From Pseudobutyrivibrio sp. (GTDB lineage Bacteria > Bacillota > Clostridia > Lachnospirales > Lachnospiraceae): a stretch of DNA of 63,230 nt. The translations under genes and the position numbers were made by a program. Below, in pieces: positions 9,855 to 19,875 of this stretch (the stretch's first letter is position 1; the number at the start of each line of letters is the position of its first letter). The DNA lies in contig JAIKWH010000034.1 in assembly GCA_024684955.1 (NCBI GenBank), positions 1 to 63,230 of the forward strand, in the 5' to 3' direction. Below the pieces are notes generated by a model. That model saw only the letters and a list, made by a program, of their open reading frames with translations. It was not told where the DNA came from and made no database searches.

Positions 9855-11747
9855 ATGAACCAGGAATTAGCCTACAATATAGACCTTGATCTGGCAGGAC
9901 TTCTTATACTTTTAATGGTATACGCGGTGGCAAGACTTAGGTATGCTGACACAAAGGATTTGCAATCCTTTAGACGATTTTGCCTATTTGCCATTGTAAC
10001 AGTAGTCAGCGATATTTTCGTCTGCTATTCCATTACCTATGTCCTTTATTTGCCAATAGCCTTTTGCAAAATTTCTTATATCGTATATTATGTGGGACAA
10101 AATTCCATGGTTTATTTCCTATGCTCTTATATACTTGAGATGGTGGAAAGGCGTAGTGGAGGACACAGACAGTCCAAACTTATGTGGCCGGTAAAGACCA
10201 TTTGGAACCTCTCATTCCTTGCTATGGTTTTAAACATTTTCCTCAAGTTTTTCAACGACTTTAATCATGAGGAGGGCTATGTCCACGGACCGCTTTTTGT
10301 TGTCATGTTTATGACACCGGTTGTTATGGCCTTCTGGTCCATGATTTTATTTTACATTGGCAGAAAATATATCAAGATGCAGGAGGGAATAACCCTTATT
10401 ATCTTCTACATCCTGGTGTCTATTGGAGTCATTGTCAGGGAAACCATTCTGCCAAACTATATGATGGATGGATTCTTTATTGCAACCGGGGCCCTGGCCC
10501 TGCTCCTTGCCCTGGAGACTCCAGACTACAAAAAACTTATGGCAACCATGGCAAAACTGGAGGCAGCCACAAAGGCAAAGGACGAGTTTCTTGCCTCTGT
10601 CAGCCATGAGATTAGGACCCCTATCAACACCATGCTGGGCATGAATGAAATCATTCTCAGAAAGACAGATGATGAAGAGGTAAAGGAGTGCTCAAACAAT
10701 GCAATCACTGCAGGTACCAGCCTTCTCGCCATAATTAATGACATCCTGGATTTGTCAAAGATAGAGGCCAACAAAACAGAGATTGTAAATGCAGATTACG
10801 ACCTGTCATCCCTAATCAGCGACTGCTACAGCATGATTGTAGAAAAGGCGGAGGACAAGGGCCTGGCCCTTTATTTTGAGTGCGACGAGAATATGCCATC
10901 TGTTATTAATGGAGATGTAGTCCGCATCAGACAGGTTATTATAAATATGCTTACCAACGCGGTTAAATACACCAACCACGGCATGGTTACCCTAAAAGTT
11001 TCCATGGAGGATTTCCTCCCTGATTCTGACCAGTTTACAATGGTAATCAAGGTAAACGATACAGGTATTGGAATTAAGGCTGAGGACATCCCAAAGGTAT
11101 TTGATAAATTCTCCAGACTAGAGTTGGAAAAGAACAGGTCTGTGGAGGGCACTGGCCTGGGAATGAATCTGTCAAAGAGCCTCTGCAATGCCATGGGTGG
11201 AGATATCAGTGTGGAGAGCCAATATGGGAAGGGGTCCACATTTACTGTTGTACTGCCACAGGTTGCAGTCAACAAAAGACCTGTTGGAAAGATTGCTTAC
11301 AAGACTAGCAAGGATGTTTCCAAGGATATTAGATATCATCTTTTTGAGGCTCCTTCAGCTAGGATTCTGGCAGTTGATGACACAGCCATGAATTTGCTTT
11401 TAATCAAAAAATTCCTGGAGCCTAGCAAGGTGATTGTTGAGACTGCATCCTCTGGAAAGGATGCCCTTAATCTCATGTGCACCAAGGAATATGACATTAT
11501 ATTTATGGACCACCTGATGCCGGAGATGGACGGTGTGGAAACATACAGCAGGTTTAAGGCAATCGGCACAGATGTAAATGAAAAGACTCCTATTATTATG
11601 CTGACTGCAAATGCTATGGCGGGCATGAAGGAGGAGTATCTTGCAATGGGATTTAATGACTACCTGAGCAAGCCGGTCCGTGGAGAAAAATTGGAGCAGA
11701 TGCTGATGAAATGGCTGCCTGACGAAAAGATGGTAGTCAAGGAATAG
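9855..11747 (+). CDS. Hybrid sensor histidine kinase with 7TM-type N-terminus and receiver domain
   Basis: A 630-residue hybrid kinase. Residues 1-225 contain about seven hydrophobic segments forming a membrane sensor. The dimerisation and phospho-acceptor box SHEIRTPINTMLGM is near 249, the ATPase boxes DTGIGI and GTGLGM are near 410-435, and the C-terminal receiver (about 500-625) has VDD, IIFMDHLMPEMDG and a conserved Lys in SKPVRG. No separate response regulator lies beside it, so output partners are elsewhere or the receiver modulates the kinase itself. It sits 35 bases after def and 8 before fmt, as an extra member of a housekeeping operon. Confidence 0.9.
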   Translation: MNQELAYNIDLDLAGLLILLMVYAVARLRYADTKDLQSFRRFCLFAIVTVVSDIFVCYSITYVLYLPIAFCKISYIVYYVGQNSMVYFLCSYILEMVERRSGGHRQSKLMWPVKTIWNLSFLAMVLNIFLKFFNDFNHEEGYVHGPLFVVMFMTPVVMAFWSMILFYIGRKYIKMQEGITLIIFYILVSIGVIVRETILPNYMMDGFFIATGALALLLALETPDYKKLMATMAKLEAATKAKDEFLASVSHEIRTPINTMLGMNEIILRKTDDEEVKECSNNAITAGTSLLAIINDILDLSKIEANKTEIVNADYDLSSLISDCYSMIVEKAEDKGLALYFECDENMPSVINGDVVRIRQVIINMLTNAVKYTNHGMVTLKVSMEDFLPDSDQFTMVIKVNDTGIGIKAEDIPKVFDKFSRLELEKNRSVEGTGLGMNLSKSLCNAMGGDISVESQYGKGSTFTVVLPQVAVNKRPVGKIAYKTSKDVSKDIRYHLFEAPSARILAVDDTAMNLLLIKKFLEPSKVIVETASSGKDALNLMCTKEYDIIFMDHLMPEMDGVETYSRFKAIGTDVNEKTPIIMLTANAMAGMKEEYLAMGFNDYLSKPVRGEKLEQMLMKWLPDEKMVVKE

Positions 11748-11755
11748 GAGAGACC

Positions 11756-12691
11756 ATGAAAATAGTATTTATGGGTACACCGGATTTTGCGGTGGAGACC
11801 TTGAAAGCAATATATGAGGCAGGTCATGAGGTGATTCTCTGTGTGACCCAGCCTGACAAGCCAAAGGGCAGGGGTGGCAAAATGCAGTTTCCTCCTGTAA
11901 AAGAGTGGGCTGTGGACCATGACATCCCGGTTTTTCAACCTGTTAAAATCAGGGCTGAGGAGTCAGTAGAATTTTTAAGCAAATATCAGGCAGATGTTTT
12001 TGTGGTGGCTGCCTTTGGACAGATTTTACCAAAGGTGATTTTAGATATGCCCCGTCTGGGTTGCGTCAATGTCCATGGGTCTCTTCTTCCAAAATACAGG
12101 GGAGCAGCCCCAATCCAGTGGGCAGTTATTGACGGAGAAAAGGTATCTGGCATTACCACTATGATGATGGGACCAGGCCTGGATGATGGAGATATGCTGC
12201 TCAAATCTCAGGTGGAACTGGCAGCAGATGAAACCGGTGGCAGTCTTTTTGACAAACTGGCAATTGAGGGTGGCAAACTGGCTGTGGAGACCATAGAAAA
12301 ACTGGACAGGGGTCAGATTACCCCAGAGCCTCAGGATGAGTCCCAGGCTACCCATGTAGGCATGATTAAAAAGGAAATGGGAAACATTAATTGGTCCAAG
12401 CCAGCAGTGGAAATAGAGAGACTGATCAGGGGACTAAACCCATGGCCTTCGGCCTTTACATATCTGGATGGCAAGACCCTCAAAATATGGTCTGCTCAGG
12501 TGATAGAGGGCAAGGGAGAGCCAGGTAGTATTATCTCTGTTGATAAAAATGGATTTGTAGTTGCCACAGGCCATGGATGCTTGCTCATAAGGGAATTGCA
12601 ACTTGAGGGCAAAAAGCGAATGGCCGCAGGAGATTTCCTTAGGGGATATCAATTGGCTGAGGGCACGAGGTTATTAGATGGCAAGTATTAA
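11756..12691 (+). CDS. fmt: Methionyl-tRNA formyltransferase
   Basis: A 311-residue enzyme that formylates initiator Met-tRNA using 10-formyl-tetrahydrofolate. The N-terminus MKIVFMGTPDFAVETL is typical, and the signature HGSLLPKYRGAAPIQWAV (about residue 108) carries the catalytic Asn/His/Asp set together with the following Asp motif DDGDML. A C-terminal OB-fold-like region follows. It overlaps rsmB by 14 bases, implying translational coupling. Confidence 0.96.
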   Translation: MKIVFMGTPDFAVETLKAIYEAGHEVILCVTQPDKPKGRGGKMQFPPVKEWAVDHDIPVFQPVKIRAEESVEFLSKYQADVFVVAAFGQILPKVILDMPRLGCVNVHGSLLPKYRGAAPIQWAVIDGEKVSGITTMMMGPGLDDGDMLLKSQVELAADETGGSLFDKLAIEGGKLAVETIEKLDRGQITPEPQDESQATHVGMIKKEMGNINWSKPAVEIERLIRGLNPWPSAFTYLDGKTLKIWSAQVIEGKGEPGSIISVDKNGFVVATGHGCLLIRELQLEGKKRMAAGDFLRGYQLAEGTRLLDGKY

Positions 12692-13961
12692 TATAAGGGA
12701 ACTGGCTGCTGATACTCTGATAGAAATATTGGAGCGTGGGCAGTTTTCTCATTTATACCTAAAGGCTGTGCTAGATAAATACAGTTATTTGGAAAAGAAT
12801 GAAAGAGCATTTTTGACAAGACTGGTCAATGGCACGGTGGAGAGAAAAATTGAATTAGATTATATTATAGATTCCTACTCCAAAACCAAGGCTAAAAAGA
12901 TGAAGCCTTGGATTCGCACCAGCTTGCGTATGGGAGTTTTTGAAATCTATTACATGGATTCTGTGCCAGATTCTGCCACATGCAATGAGTATGTAAAACT
13001 GGCAAAAAAGCGTGGCTTTGCAGGGCTGAGCGGATTTGTAAATGGAGTGCTTAGGTCCATAGCAAGGGACAAGGGCAATCTAAAAATCGAGGATTCGGCT
13101 ATCAGGTATTCTATTCCAGACTGGCTCTGTGACATGTGGACAAAGCAATATGGCAAGGACAAGGCTGTGGAAATCATGGATGGATTTTTTAAGGATGAAA
13201 GCCTTTGCATAAGGGTGGACCTGAACAAAATTTCCAGGGAAGATTTGGCCCAGTCTTTAAAGGCCCAGGGCATCTCAGTAACCATTTCTAATGAGATAGA
13301 GTCAGCTATGTATATTGCAAACTATGATTCCATCGCCTCCATCCCAGAGTTTGGCCAGGGACTTTTCTATGTCCAGGATTACTCATCCCAGCTGATTCCT
13401 TACCTGGCTCATGTAAAGGAAGATGAGGATATATTGGACCTGTGCTCCGCCCCAGGAGGCAAGGCACTGCATGCAGCTATGATTGCAAAAAATGGTCATG
13501 TCATGGCCAGGGATTTGACGGAATACAAGGTGGGATTGATCCGGGAAAATATAGCACGAGCAGGGGCAGACAATATCCAGGCTCAAGTATGTGATGCCAG
13601 AGTTTTTGACGAGAATTCTCGAGAAAAATACAATCTGGTAATAGCAGATTTGCCCTGCTCAGGCCTTGGCATAATCCGCAAAAAACCAGACATAAAATAC
13701 AACCAGACCCCAGAGAGCCTAAAGGAGTTGGCCCTCTTGCAAAAACAAATATTAGATAATGCAGCAGAATATGTTTGCCCTGGTGGCAGATTGAGTTATA
13801 GCACCTGCACTATCAACAAGGACGAAAACGAAAATCAGGTGGAGGACTTTTTGTCTTCCCACAAGGAATTTGTGGTGGAGGAAATGAGACAACTGCTCCC
13901 CGACACAAAACATGATGGATTTTTTATATGTGTAATGAAAAAACAGACCTTAGGTCACTAA
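12678..13961 (+). CDS. rsmB: 16S rRNA (cytosine-967-C5)-methyltransferase
   Basis: A 427-residue RsmB. An N-terminal NusB-like RNA-binding region (residues 1-130) precedes the SAM-dependent methyltransferase domain. The SAM motif DLCSAPGGKALHAA is near 253, DLPCSGLG with one catalytic Cys near 327, and YSTCTINKDENE with the second Cys near 373. The start overlaps the 3' end of fmt and its own 3' end overlaps rlmN by 34 bases. Confidence 0.94.
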   Translation: MASINIRELAADTLIEILERGQFSHLYLKAVLDKYSYLEKNERAFLTRLVNGTVERKIELDYIIDSYSKTKAKKMKPWIRTSLRMGVFEIYYMDSVPDSATCNEYVKLAKKRGFAGLSGFVNGVLRSIARDKGNLKIEDSAIRYSIPDWLCDMWTKQYGKDKAVEIMDGFFKDESLCIRVDLNKISREDLAQSLKAQGISVTISNEIESAMYIANYDSIASIPEFGQGLFYVQDYSSQLIPYLAHVKEDEDILDLCSAPGGKALHAAMIAKNGHVMARDLTEYKVGLIRENIARAGADNIQAQVCDARVFDENSREKYNLVIADLPCSGLGIIRKKPDIKYNQTPESLKELALLQKQILDNAAEYVCPGGRLSYSTCTINKDENENQVEDFLSSHKEFVVEEMRQLLPDTKHDGFFICVMKKQTLGH

Positions 13962-14986
13962 ATTTAATAGAACTGACAGACTTTGTAGTCAATGAATTGC
14001 ATGAACCAAAATTTAGGGCAAAACAGCTCTATGAGTGGATTCATATTCACCTGGCCCAAAACTATGATGAGATGACCAACATCCCAAAGTCCCTAAAGGC
14101 CAAACTGGAGGAGACCTGCGACTACAGGACCCTTAGGCAAATCGATTGTCAGATTTCCAAAATCGATGGCACCAGAAAATACCTTTTTGCCTTTGAGGAC
14201 GGCCAGATGGCAGAGTCTGTCCTCATGAAATACAAGCACGGCAATTCTGTCTGCATATCCTCACAGATAGGGTGTAAGATGGGATGCAAATTCTGTGCTT
14301 CCACATTGGATGGCTGGTTTAGAAATTTGACTCCGGCGGAGATGTTAGGACAGATTTATGCCATTCAAAAGGATTCTGGGGAGAGGGTGTCTAACGTGGT
14401 GGTAATGGGCACAGGAGAGCCTATGGACAACTATGACAACATAGTCAAATTCATCCACCTCATCTCTGACGAGAATGGCCTTAATATTTCTCAGCGCAAT
14501 ATCACTGTCAGCACCTGCGGCATAGTGCCTCGCATTAAACAACTGGCAGATGAGGACCTGACCATTACTCTGGCAATTTCTCTTCATGCTCCAAACCAGG
14601 AGAAGAGAGCAGAGCTGATGCCTATAGCCAACAAATATCACATTAGCGAACTGATAGATGCCTGCCAGTATTATTTTGAAAAGACAGGCAGGCGAATCAC
14701 CTTTGAATACTCCCTGGTAGCAGGGGTAAATGACCGGGAAAAGGATGCAGAAGAATTAGGCCAACTCATTGGTCATTTAAACTGCCACATCAACCTGATT
14801 CCGGTGAATCCAATCAAGGAGAGAGATTTCGTTTCTCCTAGTATGGACAGGGCTTACGCCTTCCAAAAAAAGATTGAAAAATACGTGAATAATGTTACCA
14901 TTAGAAGGGAAATGGGCCGTGATATAGACGGGGCCTGTGGACAACTTAGGAAGAGGTATATTGATGACAAGTTACTCACTGACTGA
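13928..14986 (+). CDS. rlmN: 23S rRNA / tRNA adenine-C2 methyltransferase (radical SAM)
   Basis: A 352-residue dual-specificity methyltransferase. The radical SAM site CKMGCKFCAST (Cx3Cx2C) is near residue 117, GTGEPMDN near 159, and a C-terminal Cys in GACGQLRKR near 338 matches the methyl-carrying Cys of the family. The start lies inside the end of rsmB and the end overlaps the phosphatase gene by 23 bases, so the three genes are tightly packed. Confidence 0.95.
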   Translation: MCNEKTDLRSLNLIELTDFVVNELHEPKFRAKQLYEWIHIHLAQNYDEMTNIPKSLKAKLEETCDYRTLRQIDCQISKIDGTRKYLFAFEDGQMAESVLMKYKHGNSVCISSQIGCKMGCKFCASTLDGWFRNLTPAEMLGQIYAIQKDSGERVSNVVVMGTGEPMDNYDNIVKFIHLISDENGLNISQRNITVSTCGIVPRIKQLADEDLTITLAISLHAPNQEKRAELMPIANKYHISELIDACQYYFEKTGRRITFEYSLVAGVNDREKDAEELGQLIGHLNCHINLIPVNPIKERDFVSPSMDRAYAFQKKIEKYVNNVTIRREMGRDIDGACGQLRKRYIDDKLLTD

Positions 14987-15689
14987 TGTGGGAAAAAAGC
15001 GACTATCCAACCAGGATAGCCTATTTGTTTCCGACGTCCAGATCGGACCACTACCAAATCTATATATAGTTGCAGATGGCATGGGCGGTGAATTGGCAGG
15101 TGATTATGCCAGTGCCCGCTGCGTTGAAATCGTTACTGCAGAGTTGGAAAAATCCACTGAGACTCAGCCGATTAAGGCTTTGGACCAGGCATTGCAAATG
15201 GCCAACAGGCTTATCAATGAGGAGGCAAACGCCGACTCTAACAAGACAGCAATGGGCACTACAATAGTTGCTGCCACAATCGTGGATGGGCATCTTATAG
15301 TCGCCAATGTTGGAGACAGCAGATTATACGTGGCAGGTGCCACAAAACTCACCCAGATTACTAAAGACCATTCAGTAGTTGCCGAGTTGGTCCGCACAGG
15401 CAAATTGGATGAGGACGACGCAAAAACTGACAGACGCAAAAATATGATTACCCGGGCTATCGGCGCAGAAGAGAGCCTTACAGTAGATTATTTTGATGTT
15501 GTATTAAAGGGATCTGAGAATATTCTTTTATGTTCTGACGGCCTCACTAATATGGTTGATGACGAGGCTATTTATTCCATTCTAAGTACTGATGAAGATG
15601 TTTTTGACAAGGCAAAACGACTGATTACTCTTGCGAATAACAACGGCGGCAAAGACAACATTACTGTTGTTGTTGTGGCTGCTCAATAG
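14964..15689 (+). CDS. prpC: PP2C-family Ser/Thr phosphatase
   Basis: A 241-residue PPM/PP2C phosphatase, the usual antagonist of the PASTA kinase encoded next. The ATG at 14964 is preferred to an upstream in-frame ATG because AAGAGG lies about eight bases before it and the protein then begins TSYSLTDVGKKRLSNQDS, as family members do. The metal-binding Asp residues are in VADGMGG and GDSRLY, and LLCSDGLTNM near the C-terminus plus DNITVVV complete the set. Confidence 0.93.
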   Translation: MTSYSLTDVGKKRLSNQDSLFVSDVQIGPLPNLYIVADGMGGELAGDYASARCVEIVTAELEKSTETQPIKALDQALQMANRLINEEANADSNKTAMGTTIVAATIVDGHLIVANVGDSRLYVAGATKLTQITKDHSVVAELVRTGKLDEDDAKTDRRKNMITRAIGAEESLTVDYFDVVLKGSENILLCSDGLTNMVDDEAIYSILSTDEDVFDKAKRLITLANNNGGKDNITVVVVAAQ

Positions 15690-15718
15690 TACTTGTCTCA
15701 CACATATAAGGAGAATTT

Positions 15719-17548
15719 ATGATTACACAAGGAACTTTTATTGCTGATAGATATGAGGTAATAAATAAAGTTGGCTCAGGCGGCATGTCTGACGTATATA
15801 AAGCAAAAGACCACATTTTAGGACGAGAGGTTGCTGTAAAAGTCCTGAAACAGGAATTTTCTGAGGACGCTACCTTTGTAGCCAAATTCCGTTCAGAGGC
15901 CCAGTCTGCAGCAGGACTTGAGCATCCTAACATCGTAAATATCTATGATGTAGGCTCTGAGAATGGCATCTACTACATTGTTATGGAATATGTAGAGGGC
16001 ATCACTCTCAAAACCTATATTGAGAAAAAGGGTCAGTTGAATTTTAAGGAGGCAATCTCCATTGCAATTCAGGTGGGCCGTGGTATTGAGGCTGCCCATA
16101 TCAAGGGCATTATCCACAGGGATATCAAGCCACAGAATATCATTATCTCTACAGAGGGCAAGGTCAAGGTTACAGATTTTGGTATTGCCAGAGCAGCCAG
16201 CTCAAACACAATCCATGCAGATGTTATGGGTTCTGTTCACTACTCATCACCAGAGCAGGCCAGAAATGGTTTTGTAGATGGCAAATCAGACATCTATTCT
16301 CTGGGTATTGTTATGTATGAAATGGTTACCGGCAGGGTGCCTTTTGATGGTGACAACACAGTTGCTATTGCCATCCAGCACCTGCAGGAGGAGATGACTC
16401 CACCTAGCGAGTACGCTCCAGACCTTCCTATATCTTTAGAAAAAATCATTCTCAAGGCCACAATGAAGAGCCCGGACAGGAGATATGCTACTATCTCTGA
16501 CCTCCTTCTTGACCTTAAAAAATCACTGGTTAGCCCAGAGGATGACTTTGTTGTAATCGCTGATTCAGGTCTAGAAAAGACCAGGGTTATATCTACTGAG
16601 GAGAGGGAGCACCTGGCCAAAAAGGCTGCAGAGGCTCTCACATTCCAGGATGAGTACGAAGGTGATTATGATGATGAGCCTTATGATGACGAAGAGTACT
16701 ATGACGATGATGAAGAGGAAGATGACAAGTCTGACAAGATTATCACCATCGCAGGTCTCATCGGAGGCGTTGTTATTGTAGTTGTTCTTGTTGCTTTCCT
16801 TGGCAACATGTTTGGCCTTTTCGATTTAAAGAAAAAGGTAAAGATGCCTGACCTTGTAGGCATGGAATATACAGAGGCTACCAACAAACTTGTTGATGAG
16901 GGCTTTGATGCTGACAATATCACAATCGACTATGATGAGTCTAGCAAAGAGGACGAGGGCACAGTTGTCCAGCAGAATATAGCCGCAGACAAAAAGGTAA
17001 GTGCTGATTCTGTAATCACTCTGACTGTTTCCGGCTCAGATGGAGAGGATGAAGACACTAGCGATTCTTCCTCAAATGGAGATGACACCAAACCTGCTAC
17101 TGACGAGACAGTGGCTGTTCCATCTGTTGAGGGCCTGACCCAAGCAGATGCAACTAATGCTCTTGCAGACAGAGGACTTACTGTTACAGGCACTAGCCAA
17201 GAGTACTCTGATGAGGTGGAAAAGGGCATGGTAATCAGCCAGTCCATCGAGGCAGGAGAGATGGTTCCTTCAGGCTCAGAGATTTCCCTGGTTATCAGCA
17301 AGGGACCAAAGGAAAACACTTATGCTTATCAGGTTACAAACCCATTTGGCTCAGTAGATTGTACTTTCAAATTTGATGAGATTAATACAACAGGTGTGCT
17401 TGCTGTGCACGAGACAAAGGTACTTTCAAACATACCTATGTCATCTCTTACAGTTACTTACACCTTTATCCCTGTTGTGGATGGTGTTGAATATCCTGAC
17501 AAGGCAGAGGTTAAAACCGAAGTATTAGTAGGAACCTTAGAAGAATAA
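15719..17548 (+). CDS. prkC: PASTA-domain Ser/Thr protein kinase
   Basis: A 609-residue membrane kinase sensing cell-wall fragments. The kinase domain (about 1-275) has the Gly-rich loop GSGGMSDVY, the ATP-binding Lys in VAVKVLK, catalytic HRDIKPQN, and DFG within VTDFGIARA. An acidic juxtamembrane stretch (about 318-340) leads into one transmembrane helix (about 341-365). Two extracellular PASTA repeats follow, starting near KMPDLVGM and VPSVEGL, then an Ig-like tail. AAGGAGA precedes the ATG. It pairs with the PP2C gene upstream and directly abuts rsgA. Confidence 0.95.
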   Translation: MITQGTFIADRYEVINKVGSGGMSDVYKAKDHILGREVAVKVLKQEFSEDATFVAKFRSEAQSAAGLEHPNIVNIYDVGSENGIYYIVMEYVEGITLKTYIEKKGQLNFKEAISIAIQVGRGIEAAHIKGIIHRDIKPQNIIISTEGKVKVTDFGIARAASSNTIHADVMGSVHYSSPEQARNGFVDGKSDIYSLGIVMYEMVTGRVPFDGDNTVAIAIQHLQEEMTPPSEYAPDLPISLEKIILKATMKSPDRRYATISDLLLDLKKSLVSPEDDFVVIADSGLEKTRVISTEEREHLAKKAAEALTFQDEYEGDYDDEPYDDEEYYDDDEEEDDKSDKIITIAGLIGGVVIVVVLVAFLGNMFGLFDLKKKVKMPDLVGMEYTEATNKLVDEGFDADNITIDYDESSKEDEGTVVQQNIAADKKVSADSVITLTVSGSDGEDEDTSDSSSNGDDTKPATDETVAVPSVEGLTQADATNALADRGLTVTGTSQEYSDEVEKGMVISQSIEAGEMVPSGSEISLVISKGPKENTYAYQVTNPFGSVDCTFKFDEINTTGVLAVHETKVLSNIPMSSLTVTYTFIPVVDGVEYPDKAEVKTEVLVGTLEE

Positions 17549-18424
17549 ATGGTAGGAAAAATTATTAAGGGTATAGCCGGATTCTACTACGTTTATGTGG
17601 AGGATGCCGGGCTGTACGAATGCAAGGCCAAGGGTGCCTTTAGAAAAGAGAAAATCAAGCCTCTGGTTGGTGACGATGTAGAAATAGACGTCATCAACCA
17701 GGAGGATAAAACGGGCAATGTTACTAGGATTTTAGAGCGCAGGTCAGAACTTATCAGACCTGCTGTGGCTAATATAGACCAGGCATTGCTCATTTTTGCT
17801 ACTAAAAGTCCTGATCCAAACCTCAATCTTTTGGACAGGTTCCTTTGCATGATGGAGGCTGAGGGCCTACCTATTACCATCTGTTTTAACAAGGAGGACC
17901 TGGGGGATGATGACTTTGAATCCCAGATGAGGTCCACCTATGAAAAGGCAGGCTACCAGGTTATTTTTACCTCGGCAAAAGAGGGCAAGGGTATCGAAGG
18001 GGTGGAGGAAATCCTAAAGGGGAAAACCACCACAGTGGCAGGCCCATCTGGCGTGGGCAAATCAACAATTATTAATAGACTCATCGGTGACCAGAAAATG
18101 GAAACCGGAGAGATATCCAAAATAGAGCGAGGCAAGCATACCACCAGACACTCAGAGTTGATTTATCTGGGAGATGACACTTACATTATGGACACACCAG
18201 GGTTTTCATCTCTATTTGTGCCAGGCGTCGAGGCTGGCATGCTATATACTCTTTTCCCAGAATTTATTGAGCCGTCTACTTACTGTCGATTTACAGGCTG
18301 CGCCCACATAAAGGAACCGGACTGTGGAGTAAAAATGGCAGTGGAGGATGGCCAGATAGCAAGGTCTAGATATGACAACTATCTGCAGATATATTCTGAG
18401 ATGGCAGCACAGAAAAAATTTTAA
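17549..18424 (+). CDS. rsgA: Ribosome small-subunit assembly GTPase
   Basis: A 291-residue circularly permuted GTPase that matures the 30S subunit. It has an N-terminal OB-fold, the G4-like motif CFNKEDL near 111, the G1 loop GPSGVGKST near 165, G3 DTPG near 214, and the zinc-binding C-terminus CRFTGCAHIKEPDC. The ATG begins immediately after the prkC stop codon with no gap, so translation is probably coupled. Confidence 0.95.
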   Translation: MVGKIIKGIAGFYYVYVEDAGLYECKAKGAFRKEKIKPLVGDDVEIDVINQEDKTGNVTRILERRSELIRPAVANIDQALLIFATKSPDPNLNLLDRFLCMMEAEGLPITICFNKEDLGDDDFESQMRSTYEKAGYQVIFTSAKEGKGIEGVEEILKGKTTTVAGPSGVGKSTIINRLIGDQKMETGEISKIERGKHTTRHSELIYLGDDTYIMDTPGFSSLFVPGVEAGMLYTLFPEFIEPSTYCRFTGCAHIKEPDCGVKMAVEDGQIARSRYDNYLQIYSEMAAQKKF

Positions 18425-18442
18425 GGCTATAAGGAGATGGAT

Positions 18443-19096
18443 ATGAAAAGATGTTTAGCACCTTCGATTCTTTCGGCAGATTTTGGTAATTTGCAAAAAG
18501 AACTTTTGACAATTGATGAGGCTGGGGCCCAATATGTTCATTTTGATGTAATGGACGGAATGTTTGTGCCAAGCATCAGTTTTGGCCTGCCTGTTTTAAA
18601 ATCCATCCGAGGATATACTGACAGACTCTTTGACGTGCATCTTATGATTGAGCAGCCAGAGAGATACATAAAACAGTTTGCAGAGGCAGGGGCCGATATC
18701 ATTACTGTCCACGCCGAGGCTTGCAAACATTTGGACGCCACAATTGACCTGATTAAAAGCTGCAATGTCATGGCCGGGGTTGCCCTCAATCCAGCCACAC
18801 CACTTTCAGAGATTATCCATGTTTTAGAAAAGGTGGACATGGTCCTTATTATGACTGTCAATCCTGGATTTGGCGGCCAAAAAATGATTGATTATACACT
18901 GGACAAGGTGAGAGAATTATCTGTCCTCACTAGACAAAAGAATCTCAAAATTGATATAGAGGTAGACGGCGGTATTAACATGGACACCATTGATGATGCC
19001 CTTGATGCAGGAGCCAACATTATTGTGGCAGGCTCTGCAGTATTTAATGGAGATGTTTACTCTAATACAAAGGCCCTTTTGGAGAGGTTGGTATGA
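18443..19096 (+). CDS. rpe: Ribulose-phosphate 3-epimerase
   Basis: A 217-residue TIM-barrel epimerase interconverting ribulose-5-P and xylulose-5-P. Motifs LAPSILSADFGNL, HFDVMDG (metal ligands), TVNPGFGGQ and DGGIN are all present. The ATG at 18443 is chosen over 18437 because AAGGAG at 18431-18436 would directly abut the earlier codon but sits six bases from this one. It shares a four-base ATGA overlap with thiN. Confidence 0.95.
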   Translation: MKRCLAPSILSADFGNLQKELLTIDEAGAQYVHFDVMDGMFVPSISFGLPVLKSIRGYTDRLFDVHLMIEQPERYIKQFAEAGADIITVHAEACKHLDATIDLIKSCNVMAGVALNPATPLSEIIHVLEKVDMVLIMTVNPGFGGQKMIDYTLDKVRELSVLTRQKNLKIDIEVDGGINMDTIDDALDAGANIIVAGSAVFNGDVYSNTKALLERLV

Positions 19097-19755
19097 AAAC
19101 TTTAATAATTGCCGGTGGCTCAGTAGATGGCAAACTCATACGGTCATTTATAAAAGATGAATTGCAAGATGGATACTTTCTCATTGCCTGCGACAGGGGA
19201 TTTAATATCTGCGACTCCATAGGTCTGCGCCCTGACCTGGTGATAGGAGATTTTGATTCTGCAGCAGACGGCAGTTTGGAGAGGGTCCAGGAGAGCCTCA
19301 TTCAGTTTATAAAACTGGATCCAATAAAGGATGACACCGATGTGGAGGCAGCTCTTAGATTTGCCTTTGAAAGACCTGATTTGGACGAGAGGATTTACAT
19401 CCTAGGAGGCACTGGCACCCGCCTCGACCATGTGCTGGGCAATGTTAGCCTGCTTGCCCTGGCAGCATCAAAGGGCCGGGAGGCCATGCTGGTAAACGAG
19501 ACCAACAGGATTAGGGTTATCCGTGGGGGAGCTCGACTTGTTATAAAAAAAGACCAGCAATACGGCAAATACATTTCAGTATTCCCATATATGGGTCCTG
19601 TAAAAAATCTTGTTATGACCGGATTTAAATATCAGACCTACGGCCAGACTATAAATGGCTTTAATACACTGACAGTTAGCAATGAGATTGTGGATTACGA
19701 AGCCACCATCACTTTTGACAGTGGATATCTTGTTGTGATGGAGACAAGAGATTAG
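19093..19755 (+). CDS. thiN: Thiamine pyrophosphokinase
   Basis: A 220-residue enzyme making thiamine diphosphate from thiamine and ATP. ACDRGFNIC, the acidic GDFDSA motif near 55, DDTDVEAAL near 77 and GGTGTRLDHVLGN near 112 form the active site. It is the last gene of the housekeeping run. About 120 bases separate it from the next gene, which appears to have its own promoter. Confidence 0.92.
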   Translation: MKTLIIAGGSVDGKLIRSFIKDELQDGYFLIACDRGFNICDSIGLRPDLVIGDFDSAADGSLERVQESLIQFIKLDPIKDDTDVEAALRFAFERPDLDERIYILGGTGTRLDHVLGNVSLLALAASKGREAMLVNETNRIRVIRGGARLVIKKDQQYGKYISVFPYMGPVKNLVMTGFKYQTYGQTINGFNTLTVSNEIVDYEATITFDSGYLVVMETRD

Positions 19756-19826
19756 TTAAGTCTTAACAGTCTTTTAACACAGATTTCACTAATTGTCCTT
19801 TATATTTTTCTTAGTTTGGAATAGTA

Positions 19827-19832
19827 TATAAT
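19827..19832 (+). promoter_or_regulatory. Candidate -10 box of the LytS-like gene
   Basis: TATAAT about 44 bases before the ATG at 19876, in the gap after thiN. A good -35 hexamer at standard spacing was not found. The position and AT-rich upstream sequence make it the best candidate. Confidence 0.35.
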
Positions 19833-19875
19833 TGTTTAAGACAAGCAATTTGGGGTTTATTTAGGGGATTATAAA

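Noticed and set aside
19756-19875. Terminator after thiN
   Set aside because: GTTAAG-T-CTTAAC is a palindrome with almost no loop and no T run in the right place, so a working terminator cannot be claimed.
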